The notes beneath the pieces are model-generated. The model made no database searches and was not told where the DNA came from. It worked only from the letters and a program-made list of their open reading frames with translations. This document shows positions 44,354-53,423 of a stretch of 64,000 nucleotides of DNA, piece after piece (the first letter of the stretch is position 1; each line of letters opens with the position of its first letter). The position numbers and the translations under genes were made by a program. Source of the stretch: Salinarchaeum sp. Harcht-Bsk1 (GTDB lineage Archaea > Halobacteriota > Halobacteria > Halobacteriales > Salinarchaeaceae); assembly GCF_000403645.1 (NCBI RefSeq), contig NC_021313.1, forward strand, positions 1,383,014-1,447,013, written 5' to 3'.

Positions 44354-45967
44354 ATGAGTGGGTCACGACCGCCGGCGGTCAGGCTCGAGGGCATCTCGAA
44401 GCACTTCGGCGACGTCGTCGCGAACGACGACGTCAACTTCGACCTCGAGCGAGGCTCCGTGCACGCACTCATCGGAGAGAACGGGGCGGGAAAGACGACG
44501 CTGATGAAGATCCTCTACGGCCAGTACACGCCGGACGCTGGGCGGATCTACGTCGACGGCGAGGAGCGATCGTTCGAGTCGTCGCGCGACGCGATCGACG
44601 CGGGGATCGGCATGATCCACCAGCACTTCATGCTGATCGACACGTTGACCGTCCTCCAGAACGTCGTGCTCGGGAACGAACCCACGGACCGATTCGGCAG
44701 GGTCGACACCGAGCGGGCGCGCCGCGAGATCACAGAGATCTGCGAGGAGTACGGCTTCGACGTCGACGAGTACCTCGACGACCGGATCGAAGACGTCGGC
44801 GTCGGCGTGCAACAGCGCGTCGAGATCCTCAAGACGCTCTACCGCGACGCGGACACGATCGTGCTCGACGAGCCGACGGCCGTGTTGACCCCACAGGAGG
44901 TCGAGTCGCTCTACCAGGTGATGGATGAGCTGACGGCACAGGGCCACTCGATCATCTTCATCACGCACAAGCTCGAGGAGGCGATGCGTGCCGCCGACGA
45001 GATCACCGTCCTGCGCGACGGCCACACGGTCGGGACCGTCGACGCCGAGGAGGCGACGCAGGAGCAACTCGCCGAACTGATGGTCGGGCGCGAGGTCCTC
45101 TTCGAGGTCGAGCAGCACGAACACGACGTCGGTGCCGAAGTCCTCGACGTCGCGGGACTCCACGTGAACGACGACCGGGACATCGAGAAAGTCAGCGGGC
45201 TCGACTTCACGATCAAGGAGGGCGAGATCTTCGGCATCGCCGGCGTCGAGGGCAACGGACAGCGCGAACTCGTCGAGGCCATCACCGGCCTGCGAGAGGC
45301 CTCCCGGGGAACGGTCGTCTACGAGGAAGCGGACATCTCCGACCTATCGCGCCGCGAGCGAATCGAAGCCGGCATCGCCTACGTGCCCGAGGACCGCCAG
45401 GAGGAGGGCATCGTGATGAACTACGACCTCGTCCAGAACGCGCTCCTCGGGAACCAGACCGCGGAAGTGTTCCAGAACGGTCGCTTCCTCGACTGGGACG
45501 AAGTGGAGCGACAGGCCGAACGAATCGTCGAGGAGTACGACGTGGAGCCGCGGAACGTCGCCACGCGGTCGGCGGACCTCTCGGGTGGCAACCAGCAGAA
45601 GTTCATCGTCGGTCGCGAGTTCGAGCACGACCCGACCCTGATCGTCGCCGCCCACCCGACGCGCGGTGTCGACGTCGGGAGCATCGAGTTCATCCACGAC
45701 CGGCTCCTCGAGATCCGCGACGAGGGCGCCGCGGTGTTGCTCGTCTCCTCGAAACTCGACGAGGTGCAGAAGCTCTCCGATCGCATCGGCGTGCTCTACG
45801 AGGGCGAGTTCACCGACGTCGTCGAGCCCGAGGCCGTGAACGAGCAGGAGCTCGGTCTCATGATGGCCGGCCAGCGACCTGGCCAGGCCGACGCGGACGT
45901 GCCCACGTCCTCTAGCGACGACGCGGCTGCCGGTGCCAACGCGGCAGCGGAAGGGGGTGACCCATGA
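44354..45967 (+). CDS. ABC transporter ATP-binding protein, double NBD (sugar/nucleoside type)
   Basis: A 537-residue protein with two nucleotide-binding domains, as in RbsA, MglA and NupO. NBD1: GENGAGKTT at 41-49, Walker B IVLDEPTAVL. NBD2: degenerate P-loop GVEGNGQREL, signature LSGGNQQK, Walker B-like LIVAAHPTRGVDVG. It energises import from the cytoplasmic side. A purine-rich GGGGAGAG precedes the ATG at 44354. Its stop overlaps the next permease start by 4 bases. The C-terminal 30 residues are an acidic Ala-rich tail. Confidence 0.92.
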   Translation: MSGSRPPAVRLEGISKHFGDVVANDDVNFDLERGSVHALIGENGAGKTTLMKILYGQYTPDAGRIYVDGEERSFESSRDAIDAGIGMIHQHFMLIDTLTVLQNVVLGNEPTDRFGRVDTERARREITEICEEYGFDVDEYLDDRIEDVGVGVQQRVEILKTLYRDADTIVLDEPTAVLTPQEVESLYQVMDELTAQGHSIIFITHKLEEAMRAADEITVLRDGHTVGTVDAEEATQEQLAELMVGREVLFEVEQHEHDVGAEVLDVAGLHVNDDRDIEKVSGLDFTIKEGEIFGIAGVEGNGQRELVEAITGLREASRGTVVYEEADISDLSRRERIEAGIAYVPEDRQEEGIVMNYDLVQNALLGNQTAEVFQNGRFLDWDEVERQAERIVEEYDVEPRNVATRSADLSGGNQQKFIVGREFEHDPTLIVAAHPTRGVDVGSIEFIHDRLLEIRDEGAAVLLVSSKLDEVQKLSDRIGVLYEGEFTDVVEPEAVNEQELGLMMAGQRPGQADADVPTSSSDDAAAGANAAAEGGDP

Positions 45968-47070
45968 ACGCCCTCGGCAGACTGCGCGGGGTCGCCGATC
46001 GGATGGCGACGGCCTCAGGCGGCGAGCGGCTGCTGATCGGGATCGGGTCGGTCCTGCTCGCGCTGTTCATCGGCTCGATCATCGTCTTCGCGGCGGGGTA
46101 CGACCCGATCACCTTCCTCCTGTTCCTCTTCTGGGGCGCGTTCGGCAGTGCGGGTGACGTCGCGTTCACCCTGCGCAAGACCACGCTGTTGATCCTCGCC
46201 GGCGTCGCGGTCGCGCTGGCGTTCCGTGCGAACATCTTCAACATCGGGGTCCAGGGACAGCTGGTCGTCGGCGGGTTCGGGACCGCGATGTCGATCATCT
46301 GGCTCGCACCGTACGTGCCCTCGGGTACGCTCGGCGGGATCGTCCTGATGCTGATCGGGATTCCGATCGGGATGGTCTGTGGCGGCCTCTACGCCGCCAT
46401 TCCCGGCGTGATGAAGGCCTACGCCGACGCGAACGAGGTCATCACGACGTTGATGTTGAACTTCATCGCGACCGGCGTCCTGTTCGTCCTCGTCGACGGT
46501 CCGCTCAAGGACCCCGACTCGCCCGCGCCGAAGACCGTCGACTTCCCGGACAGCGTCGAGTTCCCCTCCGTGGTCCTCGACTCGAGCCGGTTCTCGCTTT
46601 ACGGGCTGCTCATCGCGCTCGCGGCCGTCGTTGTCGTCTCGGTCGTGATGAACCGGACCGCCTTCGGCTACGACCTCCGCACGAGCGGCGAACAGGCCGA
46701 GGCAGCGGCCTACAGCGGCGTGATCCCGGAGCGAATGATCGTCTCGACGATGGTCTTCTCCGGGATCGTCGCCGGTCTGTGCGGTGCGGTCTACACGATC
46801 ATGGTGCTCGGCTACTACCAGGATCCGGGCGTCACGCCGACGTTCGGCTTCGACGCGATCGCGGTGAGCCTGCTCGCGGCGAACAACCCGATCGGGGTCG
46901 TGCCGTCGAGTCTCCTCTTCGGGAGCCTCTCCTCTGGCAAGCAGTTCGTGGAGATCAACCAGAACGTGCCCCAGGAGCTCGTCGACGGCATCGTCGGACT
47001 GATCGTCCTCTTCGTTGCCACGCCGGAGCTCTTCCGGATGGCTGGCCGTCGCCGGGGTGATCGGGAATGA
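45964..47070 (+). CDS. ABC transporter permease (BMP/nucleoside-type), subunit 1
   Basis: A 368-residue integral membrane protein of the BPD_transp_2 family, with about nine hydrophobic segments. Visible landmarks are ANIFNIGVQGQLVVGGFGTA, GVMKAYADANEVITTLMLNFIA and the C-terminal TFGFDAIAVSLLAANNPIGV. It pairs with the next permease to form the channel for the BMP-bound substrate. It overlaps both neighbours by 4 bases (ATGA), the mark of a tightly coupled operon. Confidence 0.92.
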   Translation: MNALGRLRGVADRMATASGGERLLIGIGSVLLALFIGSIIVFAAGYDPITFLLFLFWGAFGSAGDVAFTLRKTTLLILAGVAVALAFRANIFNIGVQGQLVVGGFGTAMSIIWLAPYVPSGTLGGIVLMLIGIPIGMVCGGLYAAIPGVMKAYADANEVITTLMLNFIATGVLFVLVDGPLKDPDSPAPKTVDFPDSVEFPSVVLDSSRFSLYGLLIALAAVVVVSVVMNRTAFGYDLRTSGEQAEAAAYSGVIPERMIVSTMVFSGIVAGLCGAVYTIMVLGYYQDPGVTPTFGFDAIAVSLLAANNPIGVVPSSLLFGSLSSGKQFVEINQNVPQELVDGIVGLIVLFVATPELFRMAGRRRGDRE

Positions 47071-48122
47071 AGTACCTCTCGATGACGAACCAGCGACTGA
47101 TGGCGCTCGCGAGCGTGCTCGGCGTCGTCGTGCTGTGGTTCGTCGGGAGGCTCTTCCCGGAGACGGTCGTCGGCGAGATCTTCACGACCGGAATGGTCGC
47201 ACGGTCGCTACGGCTCTCCGTGCCGATCGCGCTCGCCGCCGTCGGCGGGCTCTACGCCGAGAAGAGCGGCGTGTTCAACATCGGGCTCGAGGGACTGCTC
47301 ATCTTCGGGGCGTTCACGGCAGCGGCCGTCTCGTGGGAACTCGGTGGAAGTCAGATCAGCCAGCTCGACCTCTGGATCGCCGTGCTCGTGGCGATGGCCG
47401 TCTCCGCCGCCATCGCGGCCATCTTCGCGGTGTTCACGATCCGGTACAAGGCGAACCAGATCGTCGCGGGACTGGCGATCTGGTTCCTCGGGCTGGGCTT
47501 CGCGCCCTTCGCCGCGATCGTGCTCTGGGACCGGGTCAACAGCCCGTCGCTCAACGGTATCGACACGATCGTCGTGCCCGGGCTCTCGGAGATCCCGCTC
47601 CTCGGTCCGGTGCTCTTCGAGGCGTCGCCGTTCGTGCCGATCACCGTGGGGATCGTGATCCTCGCCTACCTCGTCCTCTACTACACCCGGTGGGGCTACT
47701 GGGTGCAGGCGGCGGGCGAGAACCCCGAGGCGCTCGACACGGCCGGCGTGAGCGTCAACCGGGTCCGCTACGCCTCCGTCATCTTCTCCGGGGTCCTCTG
47801 TGGCCTCGGCGGCGCAGCACTCTCGATCGGCTTCTCCGAGGGGTTCGTCGGCCGGGGCGTCACGATGGTCGACGGCCGTGGCTGGATCGCGATCGTCGCC
47901 TACCTGTTCGGGAACTACAACCCGCTGGGCGCGTTCGGCGCCTCCCTGCTGTTCGGCGGGGTCAACGCGCTCCAGATCCAGTTGCAGACGATCGGCGTCA
48001 GCATCCCGAACCGCCTCTCGGGGCTGTTCCCCTACATCGCGGTGCTGATCGTCCTCGCGTTCGTCGGAGGCACCCGCATTCCGTCCGCGGCCGGCGAGCC
48101 CTACGAGACCGAGAGCGAGTAG
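47067..48122 (+). CDS. ABC transporter permease (BMP/nucleoside-type), subunit 2
   Basis: A 351-residue membrane protein homologous to the first permease. It has SGVFNIGLEGLLIFGAFTAA, YKANQIVAGLAIWFLGLG, GENPEALDTAGVSVNRVRY and GFVGRGVTMVDGRGWIAIVA, typical of YufQ/NupC-type partners. Ends the four-gene transport operon. Whether the cargo is a nucleoside or, as the neighbourhood suggests, a uronide or other sugar derivative cannot be told from sequence. Confidence 0.92.
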   Translation: MKYLSMTNQRLMALASVLGVVVLWFVGRLFPETVVGEIFTTGMVARSLRLSVPIALAAVGGLYAEKSGVFNIGLEGLLIFGAFTAAAVSWELGGSQISQLDLWIAVLVAMAVSAAIAAIFAVFTIRYKANQIVAGLAIWFLGLGFAPFAAIVLWDRVNSPSLNGIDTIVVPGLSEIPLLGPVLFEASPFVPITVGIVILAYLVLYYTRWGYWVQAAGENPEALDTAGVSVNRVRYASVIFSGVLCGLGGAALSIGFSEGFVGRGVTMVDGRGWIAIVAYLFGNYNPLGAFGASLLFGGVNALQIQLQTIGVSIPNRLSGLFPYIAVLIVLAFVGGTRIPSAAGEPYETESE

Positions 48123-48266
48123 ACGCTCACCGCCGTCGTCCCGATTTTGCTGCTCCCCGGCGTCACCACCTGCGTCGGAAACGGTTGCCGCGCAGGGACT
48201 GGTAGAGGGAATCGCGTGACACGGATCGCCGCTGTCGACGGGGTCCGTTGATCTGCTGCCGGCTCC

Positions 48267-49289
48267 TCAGGAGGGACCGACCGTCGCTTCGTAGGACGCC
48301 GAGCGCTCCTCGCCAGGGGCGAGGTGGTCGAGCGTTCCGTTCGCGCGCTGTGCGTCGGGGACGTCGCCTGCTGGGTAGGCGGAGGTGGGCTCGAGGCCGA
48401 CGTTGTAGTTCCGGTTCCAGTAGGGGTAGGCCGCGTGCCCGCCGAAGGGCTGCCAGTACCAGACGTGCTCGAAGGGATCGAGCGGGAACGAGAACTCGAA
48501 GCGGAGGTCGATTTCCTCGTTGGACACGGCGTAGCGGCCCTCCCGCAGGTCGGTCGCGTACGCGAGGTCGTGGATCGTCGCGTCGTACGGCGGGAACTCC
48601 CGGAGGTCGACGGTCTCGCCGTCAGCGCCCGGTGCGTCGGGCCAGGCGAAGCGTTCCCCGCCGGCGAGGCGCGCGTTCTCGTGGCCGTCGCCGTAGTCCT
48701 CGACGTGGCCGGTCTCCGCGGGAAGTTCGAGGCGCGCGTCCGGCCCGACGAGCGGCGGCCCGAGCGCGAGGTGCTGTTGCCAGACGAACGGAACCGCGAC
48801 GCCACCCTCGTTCGTGACCGTCTCCTCGACGAACAGCGTCGGCTCGTCTCGGCGGAGCGTCAGGTCGCGTTCGATCGCGAAGGGATACCGGAGCAGGTCG
48901 GTCTCGAGGTGGAGCGTGACTGCCTCCTCGCGTCGCTCAGACGTGGCGTCCCACGCCAGGAGTGCGCTCTCGCCGTGGAGCCCGTAGGGCGTCCCGTCGA
49001 AGTCGTCGGTCTCGCCGGCCATCGGCAGGTGGAGTTGCCACCCGCCGGGGTAGTGATCGTGATATGCGTCGGGCTCCGTGATCGGGAGTCGGCCGTCGCC
49101 CGGCGCCTGCCAGTCGTGGTCGGCGTGCCAGAGGACGTCGACGTCGGTGCGCTTGTCGCGGAACTCGAGGACGTCGCCGCCCTTGCCGGAGAGGACGAGG
49201 AGCTGGAGGTGGCGGTTCTCGAGGAGGACCGCGTCGATTCCCCTGTACGCGTAGGCGTCGTCGACACGGAGGTGTGTGCCTGCGGCCAT
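48267..49289 (-). CDS. aldose 1-epimerase-like (galactose mutarotase fold) protein
   Basis: A 340-residue beta-sandwich protein. Features: LVLSGKGGDVLEFRDKRTDVDVLWH near the N-terminus, YPGGWQLHLPMAG, YGLHGESALLAWD with the conserved His, VTNEGGVAVPFVWQQHLALGPP, and HVWYWQPFGGHAAYPYWNRNYNVGLEP. These match aldose epimerase/DUF4432-type enzymes, which act on free sugars. The ATG at 49289 has a minus-strand box GTTTATTG about 20-29 bases upstream; the much longer frame continuing to 50588 runs antisense through the GH88 gene and is not real. It is divergent from GH88. Confidence 0.8.
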   Translation of the reverse strand: MAAGTHLRVDDAYAYRGIDAVLLENRHLQLLVLSGKGGDVLEFRDKRTDVDVLWHADHDWQAPGDGRLPITEPDAYHDHYPGGWQLHLPMAGETDDFDGTPYGLHGESALLAWDATSERREEAVTLHLETDLLRYPFAIERDLTLRRDEPTLFVEETVTNEGGVAVPFVWQQHLALGPPLVGPDARLELPAETGHVEDYGDGHENARLAGGERFAWPDAPGADGETVDLREFPPYDATIHDLAYATDLREGRYAVSNEEIDLRFEFSFPLDPFEHVWYWQPFGGHAAYPYWNRNYNVGLEPTSAYPAGDVPDAQRANGTLDHLAPGEERSASYEATVGPS

Positions 49290-49418
49290 GTGGGAGTGAC
49301 CCACGCGAGGGACAATAAACGCTCTCCGCGAATCCTGCCTCCTCGCACTCCGCGTCGAGTCGTGGTCGAGCGGGTCGCTCGCCGAGATACTTAAGAGGGC
49401 AACGGACGACCAGCCGGT

Positions 49419-50570
49419 ATGCAGCCCGACGCAGAGCGTGCCTTCGAGCAGATGGTAGCCCGCGTCGACACGACGCTCGACGCGGTGGGCGAGGCGTTTC
49501 CCTACGTCGCGGAGCCCGACACGGGGGCGTGGACGACGACCGACGACGGCAACTGGTGTGGCGGCCACTGGGTCGGCCTGCTGTGGCTCGCCCACGAGTA
49601 CACCGGCGAGGATCGGTTTCGGACGGCTGCCGAGCGTGCGACGGAGACCGTCGTGGCGTCGGTCGAGCCGCGGTCGATGTTCTACGGGATGAACGCGAAC
49701 TACTGTGGCTTCCGGGCATTCGATCTGACAGGCGAGCAGCGCTTCCGCGAGATCGGGATCGACGGCGCCGACCGGACGGTCGACTACTTCCACCAGGGCG
49801 CCCGACAGGTGCCACTCGGCACCCAGCCCATCGAGGCCCCAGCGACGAACTTTCGCGGCCCGGAGGCCGACGAGGGACCCTCCGGCGACGTCCTCGGCGC
49901 CGTGGACTCGGTCTACACCGCCCTGCCGGTCCTGTGGCGGGCCTACCGCGAGACCGGCGATCCGACCTACCGCGACACGGCGGTCTCCCACGCCGATCGG
50001 ACGCTGGACTGGTTCGTTCGCGAGGACGGGCGGACCTGGCATCACGCAGAGTTCGACCCGGAGACCGGCGAACTCGTCCGCCAGTACAACGAACTCGCCT
50101 ACAGCGACGACACCTGCTGGGCGCGGGGGCAGGGCTGGGCGATCGCCGGACTCGCCCGGGCCTACGACGAGACCGGTGCGGAGCGCTACCTGGACGCCCT
50201 GGAGCGGACGGTCGGCTACTACGAGACGCACGCGCCCGCCGACCTCGTTCCCTACTGGGACTTCGAACACCCCGACGCGCCCGACGTCCCCCGCGACACC
50301 AGTGCCGCGGGGCTGGCGGCCTACGGACTCACGCGACTCGACGACTCGCCCGAGACGGCCGACCTCCGCGAGACCGGCGACGCGATCCTTGACTCGCTGG
50401 TGGAAAACTACCAGACCCCGACCGGGGCCGAGGACGATCGGCAGCCGGGAATGGTCATCGAGGGATGCTACAACGGGCCCGCGGGGTACGCCGACGCAAA
50501 CGAACTCGTCTGGACGGACTACTACGTCGCAGTTGCGCTGGCGAACCGGGCGGGCGTCGTCTCCGTTTGA
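49419..50570 (+). CDS. glycoside hydrolase family 88, unsaturated uronyl hydrolase
   Basis: A 383-residue (alpha/alpha)6-barrel enzyme. GNWCGGHWVGLLWLAHEYTG, GAVDSVYTALPVLWRAYRETGDPTYRD (catalytic Asp region), YSDDTCWARGQGWAIAGLARAY and the terminal NELVWTDYYVAVAL are landmarks of GH88/GH105 enzymes, which hydrate the double bond of unsaturated uronic acid left on oligosaccharides by polysaccharide lyases. No signal peptide, so it is cytoplasmic and needs imported oligosaccharides, for which the BMP importer next door is a candidate. A box GATACTTAAG about 25-33 bases upstream fits a leaderless start. Confidence 0.88.
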   Translation: MQPDAERAFEQMVARVDTTLDAVGEAFPYVAEPDTGAWTTTDDGNWCGGHWVGLLWLAHEYTGEDRFRTAAERATETVVASVEPRSMFYGMNANYCGFRAFDLTGEQRFREIGIDGADRTVDYFHQGARQVPLGTQPIEAPATNFRGPEADEGPSGDVLGAVDSVYTALPVLWRAYRETGDPTYRDTAVSHADRTLDWFVREDGRTWHHAEFDPETGELVRQYNELAYSDDTCWARGQGWAIAGLARAYDETGAERYLDALERTVGYYETHAPADLVPYWDFEHPDAPDVPRDTSAAGLAAYGLTRLDDSPETADLRETGDAILDSLVENYQTPTGAEDDRQPGMVIEGCYNGPAGYADANELVWTDYYVAVALANRAGVVSV

Positions 50571-50749
50571 GCGCGAGGGGCCGGTCACCGCTGGACTGTG
50601 GCCGGTCGCCGCTGGAGCGTGGGCGACGACCGCTGTCGTGGCGGACGGTCGACGCCCCGGATCGCACGATCACGGCTGGTACCCCGCGTTCGACGCACCG
50701 TGGCCCCATCATTTATGAAGACCGTCGTGAATCTCACTAGGGGAAGCCA

Positions 50750-51931
50750 ATGCAGATCAGAGACATTACTGCGTACCCCCTGCAGGACGACCTGTGGAAC
50801 CCCTGGTGTATCGTCACGGTCGAGACCGACGACGGCCTTCGCGGCGTCGGCGAAGCCGGCGGCCTCTGGGCCAACACCGACCTCTACGCGAAGGTCGAGT
50901 ACGCGAAGAAGTTCGACGAGTGGTTCGAGGGGATGGACCCGCTCAACATCGAGTCGCTCCGCGTGAAGGCCCAGGAGACCGCGTGGGGGCAGTCGCGCAT
51001 CTCCCAGGCGATGCTCTCGGGCATCGAGATGGCCTGCTGGGACATCGCCGGCAAGCATTACGGCGAGCCTGTTCACAAACTGCTCGGCGGCGCGATCCGA
51101 ACCGAACTGCCCGCCTACGCGAACGGCTGGTACGACGGGCTGGAGACGCCCGAGGAGTGGGCCGAGGGAGCTGCCGACGTGATCGATCGGGGGTACGACG
51201 CGCTGAAGTTCGACCCCTACGAGAACTCCGTGCGCGACATCGAGAACGACGAGATGCAGCTGGCGCTCGACCGCATCGCCGCAATCAGAGAGGAGGTCGG
51301 CGAGGAGCCCTCGCTCATGATCGAGGGGCACGCCCGCCTGACGCCAGGCGAGGCGATCAAGATCGGCTCCCGTCTCGAGGAGTACAACCCGACCTGGTTC
51401 GAGGCGCCGATCCAGGCCCACCAGGGACCGGACGCGTTCCGGGAGGTCCGGGAGGCGCTGTCGATCCCCATCTCGGACGACCTCGCGAGCATCGAGAACA
51501 AGTTCGAGGCCTTCGAGTTCATCTCCGAGCGCGCGATCGACGTCATCCAGCCCGACGCCGCGAACGTCGGCGGCCTCCGGGAGGTCCAGTACATCGCGCA
51601 GATGGCCGACGCGGCCTCGATCTCGATCGCACCGCATGCCGCGGGCGGTCCAGTGGCGATGACCGCCACCGTGCACCTGGACGCCGTGCTCCCGAACTTC
51701 AAGATCCAGGAGGGGTTCAACGAGTTCACGCGCCCGGACTGGGTGACCGACGTCATCGAGGATCCGATCTCCATCGAGGACGGAACCATCGACGTGCCCG
51801 AGGAGCCCGGCCTCGGCATCGAGTTCGACGCGGACCTCGCCGAGGAGCACGACTGTAACCCGATGCCCGACCACAACTTCCTCTCCAGCGAGTTCAAGGA
51901 CACCTACGGCTCGCAGGAGCACGCGGAGTAA
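50750..51931 (+). CDS. enolase-superfamily sugar-acid dehydratase (mandelate racemase / galactonate dehydratase group)
   Basis: A 393-residue protein. It has the N-terminal capping domain and a barrel with ALKFDPYEN (catalytic Lys; the second residue of KxK is Asp, as in several acid-sugar dehydratases), IEGHARLTP and FEAPIQ metal-ligand strands, SDDLASIENKFEAFEFI, and IAPHAAGGPVAMTA with the catalytic His. It would abstract the proton next to a carboxylate and eliminate water from a sugar acid to give a 2-keto-3-deoxy acid. CATTTATG 36-43 bases before the ATG is the likely promoter. The sugar acid is not identifiable from motifs alone. Confidence 0.87.
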   Translation: MQIRDITAYPLQDDLWNPWCIVTVETDDGLRGVGEAGGLWANTDLYAKVEYAKKFDEWFEGMDPLNIESLRVKAQETAWGQSRISQAMLSGIEMACWDIAGKHYGEPVHKLLGGAIRTELPAYANGWYDGLETPEEWAEGAADVIDRGYDALKFDPYENSVRDIENDEMQLALDRIAAIREEVGEEPSLMIEGHARLTPGEAIKIGSRLEEYNPTWFEAPIQAHQGPDAFREVREALSIPISDDLASIENKFEAFEFISERAIDVIQPDAANVGGLREVQYIAQMADAASISIAPHAAGGPVAMTATVHLDAVLPNFKIQEGFNEFTRPDWVTDVIEDPISIEDGTIDVPEEPGLGIEFDADLAEEHDCNPMPDHNFLSSEFKDTYGSQEHAE

Positions 51932-52049
51932 CCGGACGAACCCCCACGGGACGGGGCGGCAGGCCCCGGATCCGGCGGGCCGGTAGCTGTCGCTGGACGC
52001 CGATTTGGGTCCGAGGGACGACTACGAGGAGATCACCCACCGATTTTAT

Positions 52050-52065
52050 GGTAACGGGTGACAAA
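52050..52065 (+). promoter_or_regulatory. candidate IclR operator, copy 2
   Basis: GGTAACGGGTGACAAA, 14 of 16 bases as in 30459-30474. It begins at the end of a TATA-like ATTTTATGG (52043-52051) and lies about 20-35 bases before the ATG at 52086, so a bound regulator would sit on the core promoter or start site. Confidence 0.45.
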
Positions 52066-52085
52066 CTGTTCTGTGGTGTTCGACC

Positions 52086-53057
52086 ATGAAGTTAGGCCTC
52101 CTCACGGTATCCTATAGCGGCCTCTGGCACGACGGGCCAGGGCTATCGATCGAAGAACAGATCGAGCGCGCCGACGAACTGGGCTACGACGCGATCTCGA
52201 TCGAGACGAAGCGACCGACGGCGTTCCCGCTGGATTTCGACGCCGACGATCGCCAGCGGATCCGCGAGACCGCCGACGAGGCGGGCATCGAGATCTGCGC
52301 CGTCGAGTCTATGTCGAACTTCGCGAGCGAGTTCCACGAGGAGCGGGAGAACAACCTCGCGATGATGCACGACGTCCTCGAGTTCGCCGACGACCTCGGG
52401 GTCGACCTCGTGAAGGTGTTCCCGGCGTGGCCCGGCATCAAGGACGACCAGGCCGAGACCGCGATCTACGGCGAGATCCCGATGCGCGCCCACTGGGAGC
52501 AGCAGTATCCCGGCACCGAGCAGTACGCCAAGTGGAGCCGCTGCGTCGAGGGGATCCGCGAGGTCGCCGACTGGGCGGCGGAGATGGACATCACGCTCGC
52601 GCTGCAGAACCACCCGCCGGTGCTCGCGGGCGGCTACGAGGACGCCCTGCAGATGGTCCAGGAGATCGACCGCGACAACGTCGGGCTCTGCCTCGACGCC
52701 GTCCTGTTCTACGAGCGCCAGAGCGACGAGTACGTTCGGGAGGCCGTCGAAGCCTGCGCCGAGCACATCGAACTCTCCCACTACGGCGCCTGGAACTTCG
52801 CCCGCGAGGACGGCGAGGTCGTCCAGACGCCGTCGCCGCTGTCGGGCGAGCTGATCAACAACGAGGCGTTCGTCCGCGCCCTCGACGACGTCGGCTACGA
52901 CGGCTACCTCGTCTCGGAGTACTGCGTCCCGGTCATGGAGGACCACGAGGTGCAGGGCATCGAGGCGATCGACGAGGCAAACGAGATGTCGCTTGGCTAC
53001 ATGCAGGAGATCCTGGAGGACGTGGAATCGGAGGGAGCGGTCGCGGCCGAGGACTGA
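52086..53057 (+). CDS. sugar phosphate isomerase/epimerase (TIM barrel), second type
   Basis: A 323-residue protein of the xylose isomerase-like family: MKLGLLTVSYSGLW, GYDAISIETKRP, LALQNHPPVLAGG, VGLCLDAVLFYE, IELSHYGAW and GYLVSEYC give the expected chain of barrel strands and metal ligands. It is clearly different from the protein at 39336. Its promoter carries a copy of the motif found before iclR, so it is a likely IclR target. Probably an isomerase or epimerase for a keto-sugar or sugar acid. Confidence 0.86.
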   Translation: MKLGLLTVSYSGLWHDGPGLSIEEQIERADELGYDAISIETKRPTAFPLDFDADDRQRIRETADEAGIEICAVESMSNFASEFHEERENNLAMMHDVLEFADDLGVDLVKVFPAWPGIKDDQAETAIYGEIPMRAHWEQQYPGTEQYAKWSRCVEGIREVADWAAEMDITLALQNHPPVLAGGYEDALQMVQEIDRDNVGLCLDAVLFYERQSDEYVREAVEACAEHIELSHYGAWNFAREDGEVVQTPSPLSGELINNEAFVRALDDVGYDGYLVSEYCVPVMEDHEVQGIEAIDEANEMSLGYMQEILEDVESEGAVAAED

Positions 53058-53423
53058 GTGGGTGCGGGAGCGGGCGATCGGCGGCGGGCCGATTCGCCGT
53101 CTCGCGGCCGGACGGGGCGACACGCGTCGGCGTTGATTCCCCGTCACGTATTCGGGTAGAGTACCAACCGCACGGAAACGGCCGTCTGATCTACCGCGAC
53201 CTGGCGGAATGAAAGGGCGAGGCCGTCTCGGCAAACCTCGACGACGCAAGCACTGCAGCGAGTGAGCGTAGCGAACGAGCGAAGCGCGCAGCGAGTCGCG
53301 GGAGCCGAGACGGCCGAGGGCTTTCGAGGCTGCTGCGGAAGCGATTCGCACATTTCCAAACGCCACCCGGTTCCTCTGGCCGAACCTTTTTGCTCCGCGC
53401 AGGTGACCTAGCGACCGATTCGC
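53058..53423. other. 366-base intergenic region with a long-range stem and low-complexity GCGAG repeats
   Basis: No gene. It contains 12-base complementary arms at 53221-53232 and 53304-53315 enclosing 71 bases rich in GCGAGTGAGC/GAACGAGCGAAGC strings, which are common in haloarchaeal intergenic DNA. The promoter of the next gene may be the AACCTTTTTGC around 53384-53394. Confidence 0.5.
53221..53315. repeat. inverted repeat with 12-base perfect arms
   Basis: GGCCGTCTCGGC and GCCGAGACGGCC. The enclosed sequence contains CGAG-rich short repeats. It could fold as an RNA hairpin in either direction; a terminator for the isomerase operon or a structured transcript is possible. Confidence 0.6.

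Noticed and set aside
48267-50588. A 773-codon open frame on the minus strand
   Set aside because: Only the part from 49289 down resembles a protein family (aldose epimerase). The rest is the antisense shadow of the GH88 gene, with low-complexity Arg/Gly/Val-rich text.
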